A stretch of DNA of 64,000 nucleotides from Mercenaria mercenaria (Eukaryota; Mollusca; Bivalvia; Venerida; Veneridae). Of the stretch, positions 37,075-49,088 are shown one piece after another. Positions within the stretch are counted from its first letter, which is position 1. The number at the start of each line of letters is the position of its first letter. Under the pieces are notes generated by a model. The model saw only the letters and a list, made by a program, of their open reading frames with translations. It made no database searches and was not told the DNA's origin. A program made the translations under genes and the position numbers. The DNA is taken from contig NC_069367.1 of NCBI RefSeq assembly GCF_021730395.1, forward strand, positions 20,520,501 through 20,584,500. Direction: 5' to 3'.

Positions 37075-38580
37075 ATGCATGTTGTACCACAGAAAAGTGG
37101 TCTCGATTTTTCCTTTGGCCAGTAATAAAAAAGTTACAATATCATGAATAAATAAGCTATTTATAGTAAAACAATGGGAAGTAATTCTAAATACAAGAGT
37201 GCCACATGGTGGTGAACATTTGTGCCAAGTTACATCAACAAGAGCTGTCGGAGGACAGCAACGCTCGACTATTCAACAGCCTTGTCAATTGAATGAATAC
37301 AAAAGTTGAAAAAGGGGCATAATTTTGTAAAATGCAAAGTAGAGGTATTGAACCTCTGTACTGCATGTCATATCATGACAGTGAACAAGTATGTGAAGTT
37401 TCAACCCTTTCCAATTTGTGGATACTGAGATACCAGCTTACATACAAAAACTTAACAAAAAACTGCTAAGTCAAAGGGGCATAATTTTGTAAAAATGCCA
37501 AGTAGAGTTATGGGACCTTCCCAGTGCATGTTAGATCATGACAGTGAACAAGTGTGTGAAGTTTCAATCCATTCCAATTGGCGGATACTGAGATATCAGA
37601 TTACATACAAAAATTTAACCAAAAACTGCTATGTCGAAAAAGGGGCATAATTTTGAAAAAAAAAAAGAGAGTAGAGTTATGGGACTTGCTTAGTGCATGT
37701 CAGATCATGACAGTGAACAAGTATGTGAAGTTTCAATCCATTCCCATTAGTAAGTACTGAGATACCAGCTTACATACAAAACCTTAACCAAAAATTTCTA
37801 AGTCGAAAAAGGGGCATAATTTTGTAAAAAAGCAAAACAGAGTTATGGAACCTGTGCAATGTAGATCAGTTCATCACAGTGAATAAGTGTGTGAAGTTTC
37901 AATCCATTCCCACAAGTGGTTACTGAGTTACCGGCTTACATACAAAACCTTAACCAAAAATTTCTAAGTCGAAAAAGGGGCATAATTTTGTAAAAAAGCA
38001 AAATAGAGTTATGGAACCTGTGCAATGTAAGTCAGTTTGTCACAGTGAATAAGTGTGTGAAGTTTCAATCCATTCCCACAAGTGGTTACTGAGATACCAG
38101 CTTACATACAAAACCTTAACCAAAATCGGGACGCGGACGCGGATGCGGACGCGGACGCGGACGCCGACGCATGGGCGACTGCAATAGCTCACTATTCTAT
38201 GAATAGTCGAGCTAAAAACCCTCCATACATGAAGAAGAAATGCTCCAAACAAAGTAATTCTTGAATTTGACCTTTGACCTCTAAGTGTGACCTTGACCTT
38301 AGACTTTGGGAACTGGTTCTTGCGTATGACACTCCGTCTCATGGTGATGACCATTTGTTCCAAGTTAAATCAAAATATCTCCATGCATGACCGAACAGTC
38401 ATTTTTGTATATGACCTTTGGCCTCCAAGTGTGATCTTGACGTTTGACCTGGGACATAGATCTTGCGCATGACATTCCGTCTCATGGTGGTGAACATCTG
38501 TGCCAATAAACATCAAAATCCCTCCATGCATGAAGAAGAAATGCTCTGGACAAAGTTATCCTCGAATTTGAATCAGGATT
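37075..38580 (+). mobile_element. Dispersed tandem-repeat element, inverse of 137-660, with an insert
   Basis: 37075-37195 is the inverse of 545-660; 38216-38580 holds two units with TCCATGCATGAAGAAGAAAT inverse to those near the window start. The family C element at 37237-38215 interrupts it at CAAGTTACATCA/CCCTCCATACATG. Confidence 0.65.
37237..38215 (+). mobile_element. Helentron-like family C, copy 2
   Basis: It starts AACAAGAGCTGTCGGAGGAC (hairpin), GCTCGACTATTCAA, and ends CTATTCTATGAATAGTCGAG then CTAA. Five core units of about 170 bp carry GTCGAAAAAGGGGCATAATT and GTGTGTGAAGTTTCAATCC. A GGACGCGGACGCGG microsatellite lies at 38128-38170. Confidence 0.8.
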
Positions 38581-38940
38581 CAGGTTTGAATTAGCTTAGC
38601 ATAATAATTATAATCTAAATGTTTATAAGTTCTATATACACTATTCATAAACAAATAGATTAATGGATGCCTAGAAAAACTCTAGAGGATAGGCTAGGCA
38701 TCCGGTAGAACGCAGGCTAGGTGTCCAGTTGCCAGGTCTCCAGAATGACACTCCATGCCCATTGCCTGGGTCAAACACTTCTGACACCATTATAGACCCT
38801 GGAAAGAAAATGCTGGCAATATCCTGTAATAGTCCCTTCTATATACGGAATGAATAAAAATAATAAAGGGAGTTAAAAAATACGTTGCATAAGTAACCAT
38901 TCTGAATGTTGTAACTGAATATCTATAACTTTAAAGTTTA

Positions 38941-38993
38941 AGACACTCTTAGTGGTGGTAGTCAGGGTTTGATGTGATATAAGACACTCTTAG
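38941..38993 (+). repeat. Left part of a 41 bp minisatellite split by a hAT element
   Basis: GACACTCTTAGTGGTGGTAG then TCAGGGTTTGATGTGATAT repeats every 41 bases. It continues at 45703 on the other side of the hAT element. Confidence 0.75.
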
Positions 38994-40083
38994 TAGAGTT
39001 GGGTATCGCCCCTGAAAATGTATCGCGGTATTATCATGATACTTTTGGTTGTAGCGCGATAAGTATCATGATACTTAATACACATATTGAATGAATGCAG
39101 TTTTGAACTAAGTTTACAAACTTAAGCCTCAGAGCTCTCTTGCTTTTTTGGACTTGGGCCAGGGTCCATGCAAGGGGAGAATTTCACATGATTAAATATA
39201 ACTTTACTGACCCAAACCTGAATTCTGTTAATTATTTACTCTGTTTCATGAGTTCTGCCAACAATAAACAATGTACATTATTCAGGCATCACATCGGGTA
39301 TTTTTTCGCTGAGCTACAACATTTTCGGAAACAATAAAATTACAAAGCCAACAAGTCAACTGCAAAGCACATAGCATTGATGCTCTTGTAGGACTTACAG
39401 CACTCCAGAAATTATTTTTTCTGATCTTTCTACCCTTCCAAAATCTATTTAAAGATATCAAGTTTTGTCAACGTATCATTTTTATAATTATTTGCCATTT
39501 ATAGAAGGGGTTTTGAAGATTTTTTCTTAAGCAGATCACATTTTAACATTGCCTAAAAGAGGGTGGGATCTGACACTTTTACAAGTTTTAATCTCGAAAA
39601 ATGTTCCAAACTAAGAGCTGCTTTTGCAACAGTTGTCATATTTTTCTTGAATTCAGCCTTTTTATTAACTTATCATTAAGAGTGCACTAGAAACTCTTGT
39701 TGTAAATGACAGAAATCTCCAAAAATCATGGTCATGAAAACTGCCATGGTGACATGTATGGAAAACGAAAGTTAGAATTTTAATTCTTGATAAAATAACT
39801 GTTTTTAGTTTCTTTTCTGTCATCACAGCTGTTCAATATACTTACAATTTCTGCTTATTCGAAGAATTTTTTTTACTAAGTCTCGGCAGTAATAAAAACA
39901 AGAGGGCCATGAAGGCCCTGTATCGCTCACCTGACCTATTGACCTAAAGATCATCAAGATTAACATTCTGACCAAGTTTCATCAAGATATGTTCATAAAT
40001 GTGGCCTCTACAGTGTTAACTAGCTTTTCTTTTGATTTGACCCCGTGACCTAGTTTTTGACCCAACATGACCCAGATTCGAAC

Positions 40084-42247
40084 TAGTGTTGTAAAATCGG
40101 TTTCAAAACAAAATCGATAATCGAATCGAATCCGAACAGCTATTTCGATTCACAATCGATTATATAATCGAAAGTAAAAGCATTCAGACTTACCTATAAT
40201 TATACTCTTATTATAGATTCCACTTAGGCAATACATTTCAGATTATTTCATGCATGTTTTGTTAGTCCTTTAAAGAAAGAAGGTTTACAACAGAATCCAA
40301 GAAATATTCAAAAATAATTTTAATTGGTAGATTCTTAGTTCTTTTTAAGTACAAAGTACATCTATTATCTTAACATCTAGCAAAGAAAAATTTAGTTCAG
40401 TAAACTTGCAAACTTGCACATTAACAGTTAACACTTTTATGTAACAATACAATAGTCTTCTCATTCTACAATTTACCAGTATTGGTCCATGTTCATTTTA
40501 AGAAATTAAGTTTATTGATCAAATCAGGATTCAACCTTGACCTCTTTTTGTTAACCAAAGATCCAGCTAAACTGAAAACACGCTCACTAGGGACAGAGGA
40601 AGCGGGGATGGCCAGGTATTTTTTTGCTAAGACAGCCAACCTTGGATAAACATACTGGTTTTTCTCCCACCATTGCAGAAGACTTAACTTAGAATCATCT
40701 GCATCCCTGTTTGAGGCAAGGTACCGTTCAATTTCTTGTTCAATAACTGCTGAAACTGGTGTCTTTTCAACTCGTGTGACCATGACATCATCAAACCACT
40801 CATCCATGTCAGAGCATTTTATTTTCTTTGCTACTGGTTCAGTCTGATGTAATATTATTATCACCTGAAGTGGATGCATTTTCAGTAACTATGTCATCTT
40901 GTTCAACAACAATGTTATCTGAGTAAGTTTGGTAACTCTGGAAGAGCTTCGGTGGATGAAACTTCAAGTTCAGGTTCTTTTTTAACTTTAACTTGCAAGT
41001 TTCCATTCTCGTCTACTAAACCAAGTGCTTTATCCAAAAGAAGACGACGTCCAGCTTCTTGCTCATGAACAGGTAAAAAAGACAGAGACTTTGTGTCAGG
41101 GTTCAGGAGGGCAGCCATGACAGGTATTTCTTCATAATCTGTTCTCTTTGTAAGTTCTCTTGCAGTTTTCCAACAACTTTTTTTAAGGTAGCTGATTCTG
41201 AATGACTTTTGTAACTCAAGAATGTTTCTGATTTTGGCCATGCTAACTAGAACCTTGTTTCATAGTGGGGCTGTTTTCAGCGCATAGTATTGTTGTGGCC
41301 TTTTCAAAGGTGACAACAACTTGATCAAGCCTTCAACAATATTTTGTTCCTCAAAAGTAAGACAGTATGACCTAAGATTGTTGCATGTAGTTTTTTATGT
41401 TCAGCTTATCGTCACTAGCAATGGCTAGAATTGCAGCAATCTGCTCAGAGAGCCGTCGTAACTTGCCAAAGTACTGTTCCACCTAGTCGGGACATCATTT
41501 ATTAACTTATGTCCTATTAGGTTCCGTGTATCAGAGTACACAAGTATCTGCTTGTCAAGCAGGCAATCATTGAGATTTGTAGATTGGTGGAAAAGGGTTA
41601 CAATCTTTCGAGATTTCCCAAGTATTCGAGAGACTTCTGGAACATCCAGTGAATGCTTCACTGCCAAATTCAGCCGATGTCCATAACAGCCAAATCGCTC
41701 CCATCCTAACAATTGTATCGCCTTCCTTTCATTTGCAGCATTGTCTGTTACCACAGTTGGGACAGGAATATTCCAGTCAGACACCATCTCTGAAATAGAG
41801 TAACAAAAACAATGTTATAGGTTTACAAATTTTACATTTGCATAAAATTGCATATATATTGGTCTTATAAGATGCTTTACAAAAATTGTGTGCAAAGAGT
41901 TATCACCATCTATTATTCAATTTATTTATGTAAAAAGATCCCTTTGAAGCACTGAATGCAATCAAAAGTTATAATAGTAGACTTGCTTTGATTCTGTTCA
42001 TGAGAGGTAATGAAATATGCAACACCTTTCATGACCCTAACACCAGCTATGAGCCAGCTTTATACTGATAATCAAAGAAATGGCTACATGTATGCAGAAT
42101 TTTGCAACAATTATAATAATAGAAAAATTGACCAAAGTTTATTTTATTCAGTATAGCTGGGAATTTCTCAAGAATTGTTATACCTTGTGAGCCGCTCAGC
42201 GATATGTCACCAGTGTGGAGCCCTCAACTTAGTATTTATGAATGTGA
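40084..42247 (-). mobile_element. Second hAT element with a broken transposase, right end missing
   Basis: The left end TAGTGTTGTAAAATCGGTTT follows ATTCGAAC (40076-40083), which also occurs once at the matching uninterrupted site 43951-43958. The transposase runs on the minus strand. The right end is not present because the sequence jumps to the artefact copy at about 42248. Confidence 0.75.
40493..41790 (-). pseudogene. hAT transposase, C-terminal half, frameshifted
   Basis: Three minus-strand frames are parts of one transposase. 41787-41425 (after a CTATTTCAG acceptor) has VVTDNAANERKAI, CYGHRLNLAVKH and NDVPTRWNST, the DDE-core and CxxH region of ZBED-type hAT transposases. 41241-40915 continues the core. 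40879-40493 has LQWWEKNQYVYPRLAVLAKK and SVPSERVFSLAG, the hAT dimerisation region. The frames do not join, with stops and shifts between 41425 and 41241 and near 40900. The N-terminal half with the BED zinc finger is absent. Non-functional here. Confidence 0.85.
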
Positions 42248-43958
42248 CTAAAAACCTCCAGTCTGAAGAAGATGCTCCAAACAAAGTTATTTGGAATTTG
42301 ACTTTGACTTAAGTGTGACCTGACCTTGATTTGGCGAACTGGTTCTTGCGTTGACACTCCGTTCATGGTGTTGATTTGTTCCAGTTAATCCAATTCTACA
42401 GCTGACCGAACAGTTCATTTTTGTATGCCTTGGCCAAGGTGATCTTGACGTTTGACCTCGGACTTTTGACGCATGATTCCGCTCTGGTGGTGAATCTGTG
42501 CCATAAACATCAAAACTCCATGATGAAGAAAATGTCTGGTACAAAGTATCCGAATTTGAATCAGGATTAGTTTGAATTAGCTTAGCATATAATTTAATTA
42601 AAATGTTTATAGTTCTTGAACATATCATAAACAATAGTAAGTGGATGCTAGAAAACTCTAGAGGATAGGCTAGATCAGTAGAACCGGGCTGTCCAGTTGC
42701 CAGGTCTACCAGAATGAACATGCATTGCTGGGTCAAACATTCTGATACACATTATAGACCACATGAAAGAAAAATGCTGGCAATATCCTTAATAGTCCCT
42801 TCTAGATCGGAATGCATTAAAATATAAAAAGGGATTAAAAACTGTATGCAGTAAGTAACCATTCGAATTTTGTAACTGATCATCTGTAACTTTAAGTTAA
42901 GACATTCTTAGTGGTGGTAGTCAGGGTTGATGTTGATATAAGATCAATCTTGTGAGTTGGGTATCGCCTGAAAATGTACGCGGTTTATCATGTACTTTGG
43001 GTAGTCGCGATAAGTATCTGATACCTTAATCAATATTAATGAATGCGTTTTGAACTAAGTTTACAACTTAAGCCTCAGATGCTTCTTGCATTTTTGGACT
43101 TGGGAGGGTCATGCTAGGGAGATTTACACTGATTAAATACTATGACCAAACTCTGATATTCTGTTAATTATTACTTGTTCATGATGTTCTGCAACAATAA
43201 ACAATGTACATTATTCAGGATCACTCGGGTATTTTTTCGCTGATAGTAACATTTTCGGAAACAATAAAATTACATAATGCAATACAAGTCAATGACTAGG
43301 ACATGCATTGTTGCTCTTGTAGGACTTACAGCACTCCAGAAAATTATTTTTTCTGAATCTTTTACCCTTCAAAATTATTAAAGATATCAAAGTTTTTCAA
43401 GTATCATTTTATAATTAGGTTGCCATTTACAGAAGGGGTTGATAATTTTTTTTAAGCAAGTCACATTTACAATTGCCTGAAGGGGTGGGTTTGACACTTT
43501 TACAGTTTTATCCTGAAAATGTTCGCACAGAGTGCTTTTGCAACAGTGTCATATTTTCTTGAATTCAGCTTTTTATAATTATCATTAAAGGTGCCTAGAA
43601 ATTTGTTTTGTAATGACAGAAATGCTCCAAAATCATGTCATCGAACTGTCCTGGGAAGTATGGAAAACGGAAGTTAGAATTTTTTCTGATTAAATAACTG
43701 TTTTTAGTTTTTTCTGTCATCACAGCGTTTAATATACTTACAATTTGCTATTCGAAGAATTTGTTTATAAGTCTCGGCAGTAATGAAAACAAGGGGCATG
43801 AAGGCCCTGATAACGCTCACTGACTATTGACTAAGTCTCAGATACATTCTGACCAAGTTTCATCAGATATGTTCATAACTGTGGCTCTACAGGTGATTAT
43901 ACTGCTTTTACTTTTGATTTGACCAGTGACTAGTTTTTGACCACACTGAAATTCGAAC
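42248..43958 (+). other. Indel-ridden copy of 38216-40083, likely assembly artefact
   Basis: Order and sequence follow 38216-40083, including the left flank and left end of the first hAT element and the start of the Helentron-like element, but the stretch is about 8% shorter through scattered small deletions. It ends at ATTCGAAC, exactly where the second hAT element is inserted in the clean copy, and then continues as clean sequence. This fits a second haplotype lacking the second hAT, assembled in tandem. Confidence 0.8.
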
Positions 43959-45702
43959 TTGACCTAAAGATCATCAAGTTTAACATTCTAAGTTTCATGA
44001 AGATACAGTCATAAATGTGGCCTCTAGAGTGTTAACAAGCTTTCCTTTGATTTGCCCCCATGACCTAATTCTTGACCCAACATGACCCAGATTCGAACTT
44101 GACCTAAAGATCATCAAGTTTAATATTCTGACTAAGTTTCATGACGATATAGTCATAAATGTGGCCTCTTTAGTGTTAACAAGCTTTTCCTTTGATTTAA
44201 CCTAGTGACCTAGTTTTTGACCGAAGCTGACCCAGGTTTAAACTTGACCTAAAGAGCATCAAGATAAACATTCTGACCAAGTTTCATTAAGATATGGTCA
44301 TAAATGTGGCCTCTACAGTGTTAACTAGCTTTTCCTTTGATTTGACCAGGTGACCTAGTTTTTAATCAAACATGACCCAGATTCAAACTGGACCTTAAGA
44401 TCATCAATATTAACATTCTGACCAAGTTTCATGAAGATATAGTCATAAATGCGGCCTCTACAGTGTTAACAAGCTTTTCCTTTGATTTGACCTGGTGACC
44501 TAGTTTTTGACCCCAGATGACCCAATATCAAACTCATCCAAGACTTTATAAGGATAACATTCTGACTAAGTTTCATTAAGATTGGGCCAAAATTGTGACC
44601 TCTAGAGTGTTAAAAAGCTTTTCCTTTGATTTGACCTGGTGACCTAGTTTTTGACCCCAGATGACCCAATATCGAACTCATCCAAGATTTTATGGAGGGT
44701 AACATTCTGACCAAGTTTCATTAAGATTGGGCCAAAAATGTGACCTCTAGAGTGTTAACAAGCTTTTCCTTTGATTTGACCTGGTGACCTAGTTTTTGAC
44801 CCCAGATGACCCAATATCGAACTCGTCCAAGACTTTATGGAGGGTAACATTCTGACCAAGTTTCATTAAGATTGGGTCAAAATTGTGACCTCTAGAGTGT
44901 TAACAAGCTTTTCCTTTGATTTGACCTGGTGACCTAGTTTTTGAACCCAGATGACCCAATATCGAACTCGTCCAAGATTTTATGGAGGGTAACATTCTGA
45001 CCAAGTTTCATTAAGATTGGGCCAAAAATGTGACCTCTAGAGTGTTAACAGTCAAATTGTTGACGACGGACGGACGGACGACGACGGACGCCGGACACAG
45101 GGTGATCACTAAAGCTCACCTTTGAGCACTTCGTGCTCAGGTGAGCTAAAAATGCTATAAATCGTAACCAGCCCACCCCACATATAATCATTTAAAGCAA
45201 ACAAAATAATGATTATAATTATCCAGTTTGTTATTCAGTAATCTAATTATCAACCATTGACTGCCTATAATCATATAAGACTGCTGCAAATTGGCTTCCT
45301 CCTTTCAATAATGGATGTTGTTTTCGATCGGCAATTAGCGTGTCACCACATCTCAATTTTGGTATTCACAGTTTGATTTTGGTTAATAAGTATCAAAATA
45401 TTTGTGATCTTTTTAATATTTCATTAAATTATTATGAAACTAGTTTTGTTTAAAAGAAATATAAAACCACTCGACCTTTTACGGAATGTAACAGGCTATC
45501 TTAGATTTTAGTGTAGACAAAAAGCGCGGAGAGTAGTTTCCCTTTATCAAAATGGCGACAATGACATTTGTGATTGTTACTATAATACATTATGTGGTCT
45601 AGTATCGGCCTGTATCGATACCCGGGCATCGTATTGTGATACCGTATCGTTAAAGCAAAAATCATGATTCACCGATGCATCGACGATATCGCCCCAACTC
45701 TA

Positions 45703-45835
45703 ACTCTTAGTGGTGGTAGTCAGGGTTTGAGGTGATGTAAGACACTCTTAGGGGTGGTGGTCGGTGTTTGAGGTGATATAAGACACTCTTAAGGGTGGTG
45801 GTCGGGGTTTGAGGTGGATATAACACACTTCAATC
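45703..45835 (+). repeat. Right part of the 41 bp minisatellite
   Basis: About three units of ACTCTTAGTGGTGGTAGTCA and variants (AGGGGTGGTGGTCGGTGTTTG) follow the hAT right end. Confidence 0.75.
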
Positions 45836-46199
45836 CGTAGAGGGATAACTGAATAATGCCAGGTCCCTACTCATGTACTGGGGCTCGGACCTCATGATCC
45901 CTAGGCAGACATTCTAACCATGTCACTAGTTGGTTAACCTTAAAAAAAATTTATATTTGAATAGCAAGACTGTTAGAAGTGGATTATATACCTACTATCC
46001 CACTTCTTTGTACAGGGATCAGATAAGATTCGACATGATCCGCAGATGTGAAAAGGTGTAAAAGAAACGTACATACAGAAATTTATGCAAAAAATTAAAA
46101 TACATTTTACATCTTAAATCATGGAACTAGGGGCTGGATACGTAACCGGGAGGGGGCACAAGAGTCTAATGACTAGCGTCTCCAAAAGGAGATACATCA
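45836..46199. other. Non-coding stretch
   Basis: No coding signal or repeat recognised. Confidence 0.4.
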
Positions 46200-46207
46200 A
46201 AGACAAT

Positions 46208-46912
46208 TTTTTTTTAAGGAAGTGGCTAGGGGTCCGGTAACCGGACCTGTAGACCCGGAGTCTAGAGGTCCGGTTACTAGACAACCCGCACAGGGCAGGC
46301 TAGAGGTCCGGTAATCAATATACATGTACTATCATGAACTGTAATACAGTACCAGCATATAAGGTAATTGCTGGTAAGGTAAAAGTTTTGATTAGTTGTC
46401 ATAAAGTTGCCTTTATTACCTTTAATTTTGTAAATATTTTATGTATAATTAGCTCTCATTCGGGTTCGATACATACCGGTATTGAATATGAAATTTTAAC
46501 AGCGATTTCCGGTAGTCACCATTATTTATTTACTCAAGCAGTAAAACGAATTCAACAATTCATGAGCACAATCCATGTCTTAAATAGGGGAGAAAACATT
46601 CAGTTTATTATTTTTATTCATCAGATCTGAGAAAAACAATAAAAGATTCCGATTATTTCTATTAATTATTTGTCGAATTTGCGAGGGATTAAAGAGTTAT
46701 AAAATAAATAGTTCTGTTTCCATGTATTTAACGAGAAAAATACGAAAACAAATTTTCGAAATCATCTCCTGTTTTTTAAAGATAAAATGTAGTCGCCTAG
46801 CTCTTTGTAAATACCTTTTTCAGTATTCATTTTGATTACGGGACCTCTAGCCTGCCCTGTATGGGTTGTCTAGAGGTCCGGGTTTAGCCACTGCCTTTTT
46901 TTTTTAAAGAAT
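46208..46912. mobile_element. DNA element with long terminal inverted repeats
   Basis: The arms are about 46208-46318 and 46838-46912. Both carry GTGGCTA near the end and TCTAGAGGTCCGG, CTAGACAACCC, CAGGGCAGGCTAGAGGTC further in, ending at GTAATCA. T runs flank both ends. The left arm has an extra GGTCCGGTAACCGGACC palindrome. The interior has a 98-codon frame with no recognisable family, so I treat the element as non-autonomous. Confidence 0.7.
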
Positions 46913-48340
46913 GGGAGGTAATCCAAGCTAATTAAGTTGCGCTTCTCAACCAGTTACGTTTCAACATGTTTTTATCAGAAATCTGTGATTCTACAGTCCG
47001 AAACAAAGCCAATATTTACAACTGTATGGCTTGCTGAATAGAAAACAAAAAATGCAGTTCAATATCATGGCTGTAATTGAATGTAAAATGGATAAATATT
47101 TACCAGAAATATGAAACACTTTTCAGCCGCCAAACCGGAAGAAGTATTCCGAATGAGGCCACAGTCAATTTTCACTTCCTGTTTACATTGGTTACTCTTT
47201 ACAGGTGTTTCGTATTAAGGTAATATGATTTTCTGCTTTGTCATTTGTTTTTACATGGAAAAGTTTTGCCACTGTCAAGAACTCCAATCAATGTCTGATT
47301 AGTTGCACCACAGTACGTGCAAGCTGACCTGTAGCCTACAATGTGTACAGTGCTTTAAGGTATAGCCTACTATAGCAGGTCCCAGAAATGTCACAAATTA
47401 GCCAGGATCTATAGTAAATTTAGGTTATATATTAGCTAGATTAGCTATATGAAACAAATGGCATAATGCAAATATGTCAAATATGCAAATATCTTATGCT
47501 CCCAATGTTTAAATGAAAAATAATTCTTTCAATAAATGCAAATGTTTGCGTAATCATTGAAATATTGTGTACTTGTGACAACACATTATGATGACTATTG
47601 TAGTTTGATTATCACACAATCGAATGTTGAAATTGAGATGCATAGATCTCGTTTTGTGTGGTCTCTATCTTATATACAATTTAGGTGGGAAATGACATTT
47701 TCTTTTGACATTGCATTTTGTAATTGTTATTGGTTTATGGGCCATTTCTAGCAGTAATTTGAGCCAGATTTAGGCATATAGCTAATTGTAGACTTTTTGG
47801 ACCTGTATGCCAATAAATTTTACGTCTTGGATGATTTGAGTTTTTCGTCGATAGGGATTTAATTTATTGACCTTTTTGCAAAAATTGCACAATATCCATG
47901 ACTTGGTTACATTATTGGAAAATAAGCTACTAAAGGAGATAGCTAACAAACTTTTCCTATGCAGTTAAATGTCAAACAGACTAAATTGTATTTTTATTCT
48001 TATATCTCATTTTCCAGTTGTTACTTACATAAACCACATTTAAACAAATGTCAACCAACTCAATACATCTGATTAGTTGCATACCCTCAAGCAACTGTAT
48101 GTAGCAGTAATCTAGTAGGTACACTGTAGAAGCATAGCAGCTAACATATAGCTTCGCAAAGATGTCCTTGTGTAACAATTAACTAGAAGATGCTTTGTAG
48201 AAAAGCATGTCTCCGAATGCATAGTAGTAAAAGCAAGATAGCAATGGGGAGAGAAAGTCAAGGACAATATGATGGCATGCAATTGGGTTCTACTTGGCAT
48301 GTCAACATCCATTCAAATAGTTTCAACATTCTGGCCTATT
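46913..48340. other. Non-coding AT-rich stretch
   Basis: No gene, RNA or repeat recognised in about 1.4 kb. Confidence 0.45.
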
Positions 48341-49070
48341 GTTTCAATTATGAATTGGAAAAATAATTTTTTATAATTGGCCGAACCTTGATTTGACGAG
48401 GTCCAAAATCAATAGGACATCTATCTGCATGTCCAATCATCCTTGTGAATATCAACATTACTGCTGTCAAGTGGTCTCAAGTTATTGATTTATCGACAGT
48501 TATTATGTTCAGGCCCTGTGACCTGACTTTGCTCAATTGACCAAAAAACTTAGTTTCTACTCTGTATTGTCCTTTATCTTATGAAGTTAAGGGTCTGGTA
48601 CGTGGTCTCAAATTGGCGGAAACTTTCCATGTTTTCTTTTGTGACATTGACCTTTGATAATGTACACAAATTAATAAGGGTTTCTATCACTGCCAGTCTC
48701 TATGAAGTTTTATACCATTTTGGTAGGGTTATCAAGCTTTTGTCGAACAAATTTCTGCGGTCCCTGTGACTGTCCATAAAGTTTAACGGTCATCCAATAT
48801 CTGGGGTCATTTTCGGCATGTCATCTCTATGAATTACATTTGGGTCAAGTGGTTCATCAAGTTATTGATCGAAATGATTCAATGTAGGCCTGTGACCTTA
48901 CTTTTAAAGGGACCCCAAACCACAAAGTGGTGTCTACATCCATAAGCCTTTCCCTATGAAGTTGAAGGTTCATAAGGTCTAAATGGTTTTTATTATGATT
49001 CGGATATTGCAAGTGTGGTACGGAATGCGGCGAAGACGGACAGGGCAAAAACAATAATGGGGAGAACGTA
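48341..49070 (-). repeat. Worn tandem repeat, probably low-quality sequence
   Basis: Units of about 190 bp recur with CAATAGGACATCTATCTGCA, TCAAGTGGTCTCAAGTTATT and GGCCTGTGACCT. Missing bases like those in the following artefact copy suggest poor consensus here too. Confidence 0.5.
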
Positions 49071-49088
49071 ATGATGGTAGAGTATAAA

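Larger units (their letters stand above)
39897..45149 (+). mobile_element. Helentron-like element, GCTCACCT type, inside the first hAT
   Basis: It starts AACAAGAG, GGGCCATGAAGGCCC (hairpin), TCGCTCACCTGA, and ends AGCTCACCTTTGAGCACTTC then GTGCTCAGGTGAGCTAA. About seven clean units of some 150 bp (CTTTTCCTTTGATTTGACC, AACATTCTGACCAAGTTTCA) lie at 43975-45055, followed by GACGGACGGACGGACGACG. It is split at 40083 by the second hAT and by the artefact copy at 42248-43958. Confidence 0.78.
38994..45702. mobile_element. Non-autonomous hAT element carrying later insertions
   Basis: The ends TAGAGTTGGGTATCGCCCC and, inverted, TAGAGTTGGGGCGATATCG are hAT-like terminal repeats. A perfect 8 bp target duplication ACTCTTAG lies at 38986-38993 and 45703-45710. 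Its own sequence is only about 38994-39896 plus 45150-45702 and encodes no transposase that I can see. The rest is a Helentron-like insertion, a second hAT and an assembly duplication. Confidence 0.8.

Noticed and set aside
42287-42736. 149-codon minus frame
   Set aside because: It lies in the artefact copy and has no counterpart in the clean copy at 38.2-38.8 kb.
46334-46630. 98-codon frame inside the long-TIR element
   Set aside because: No transposase motif or family resemblance; composition matches the surrounding AT-rich DNA.
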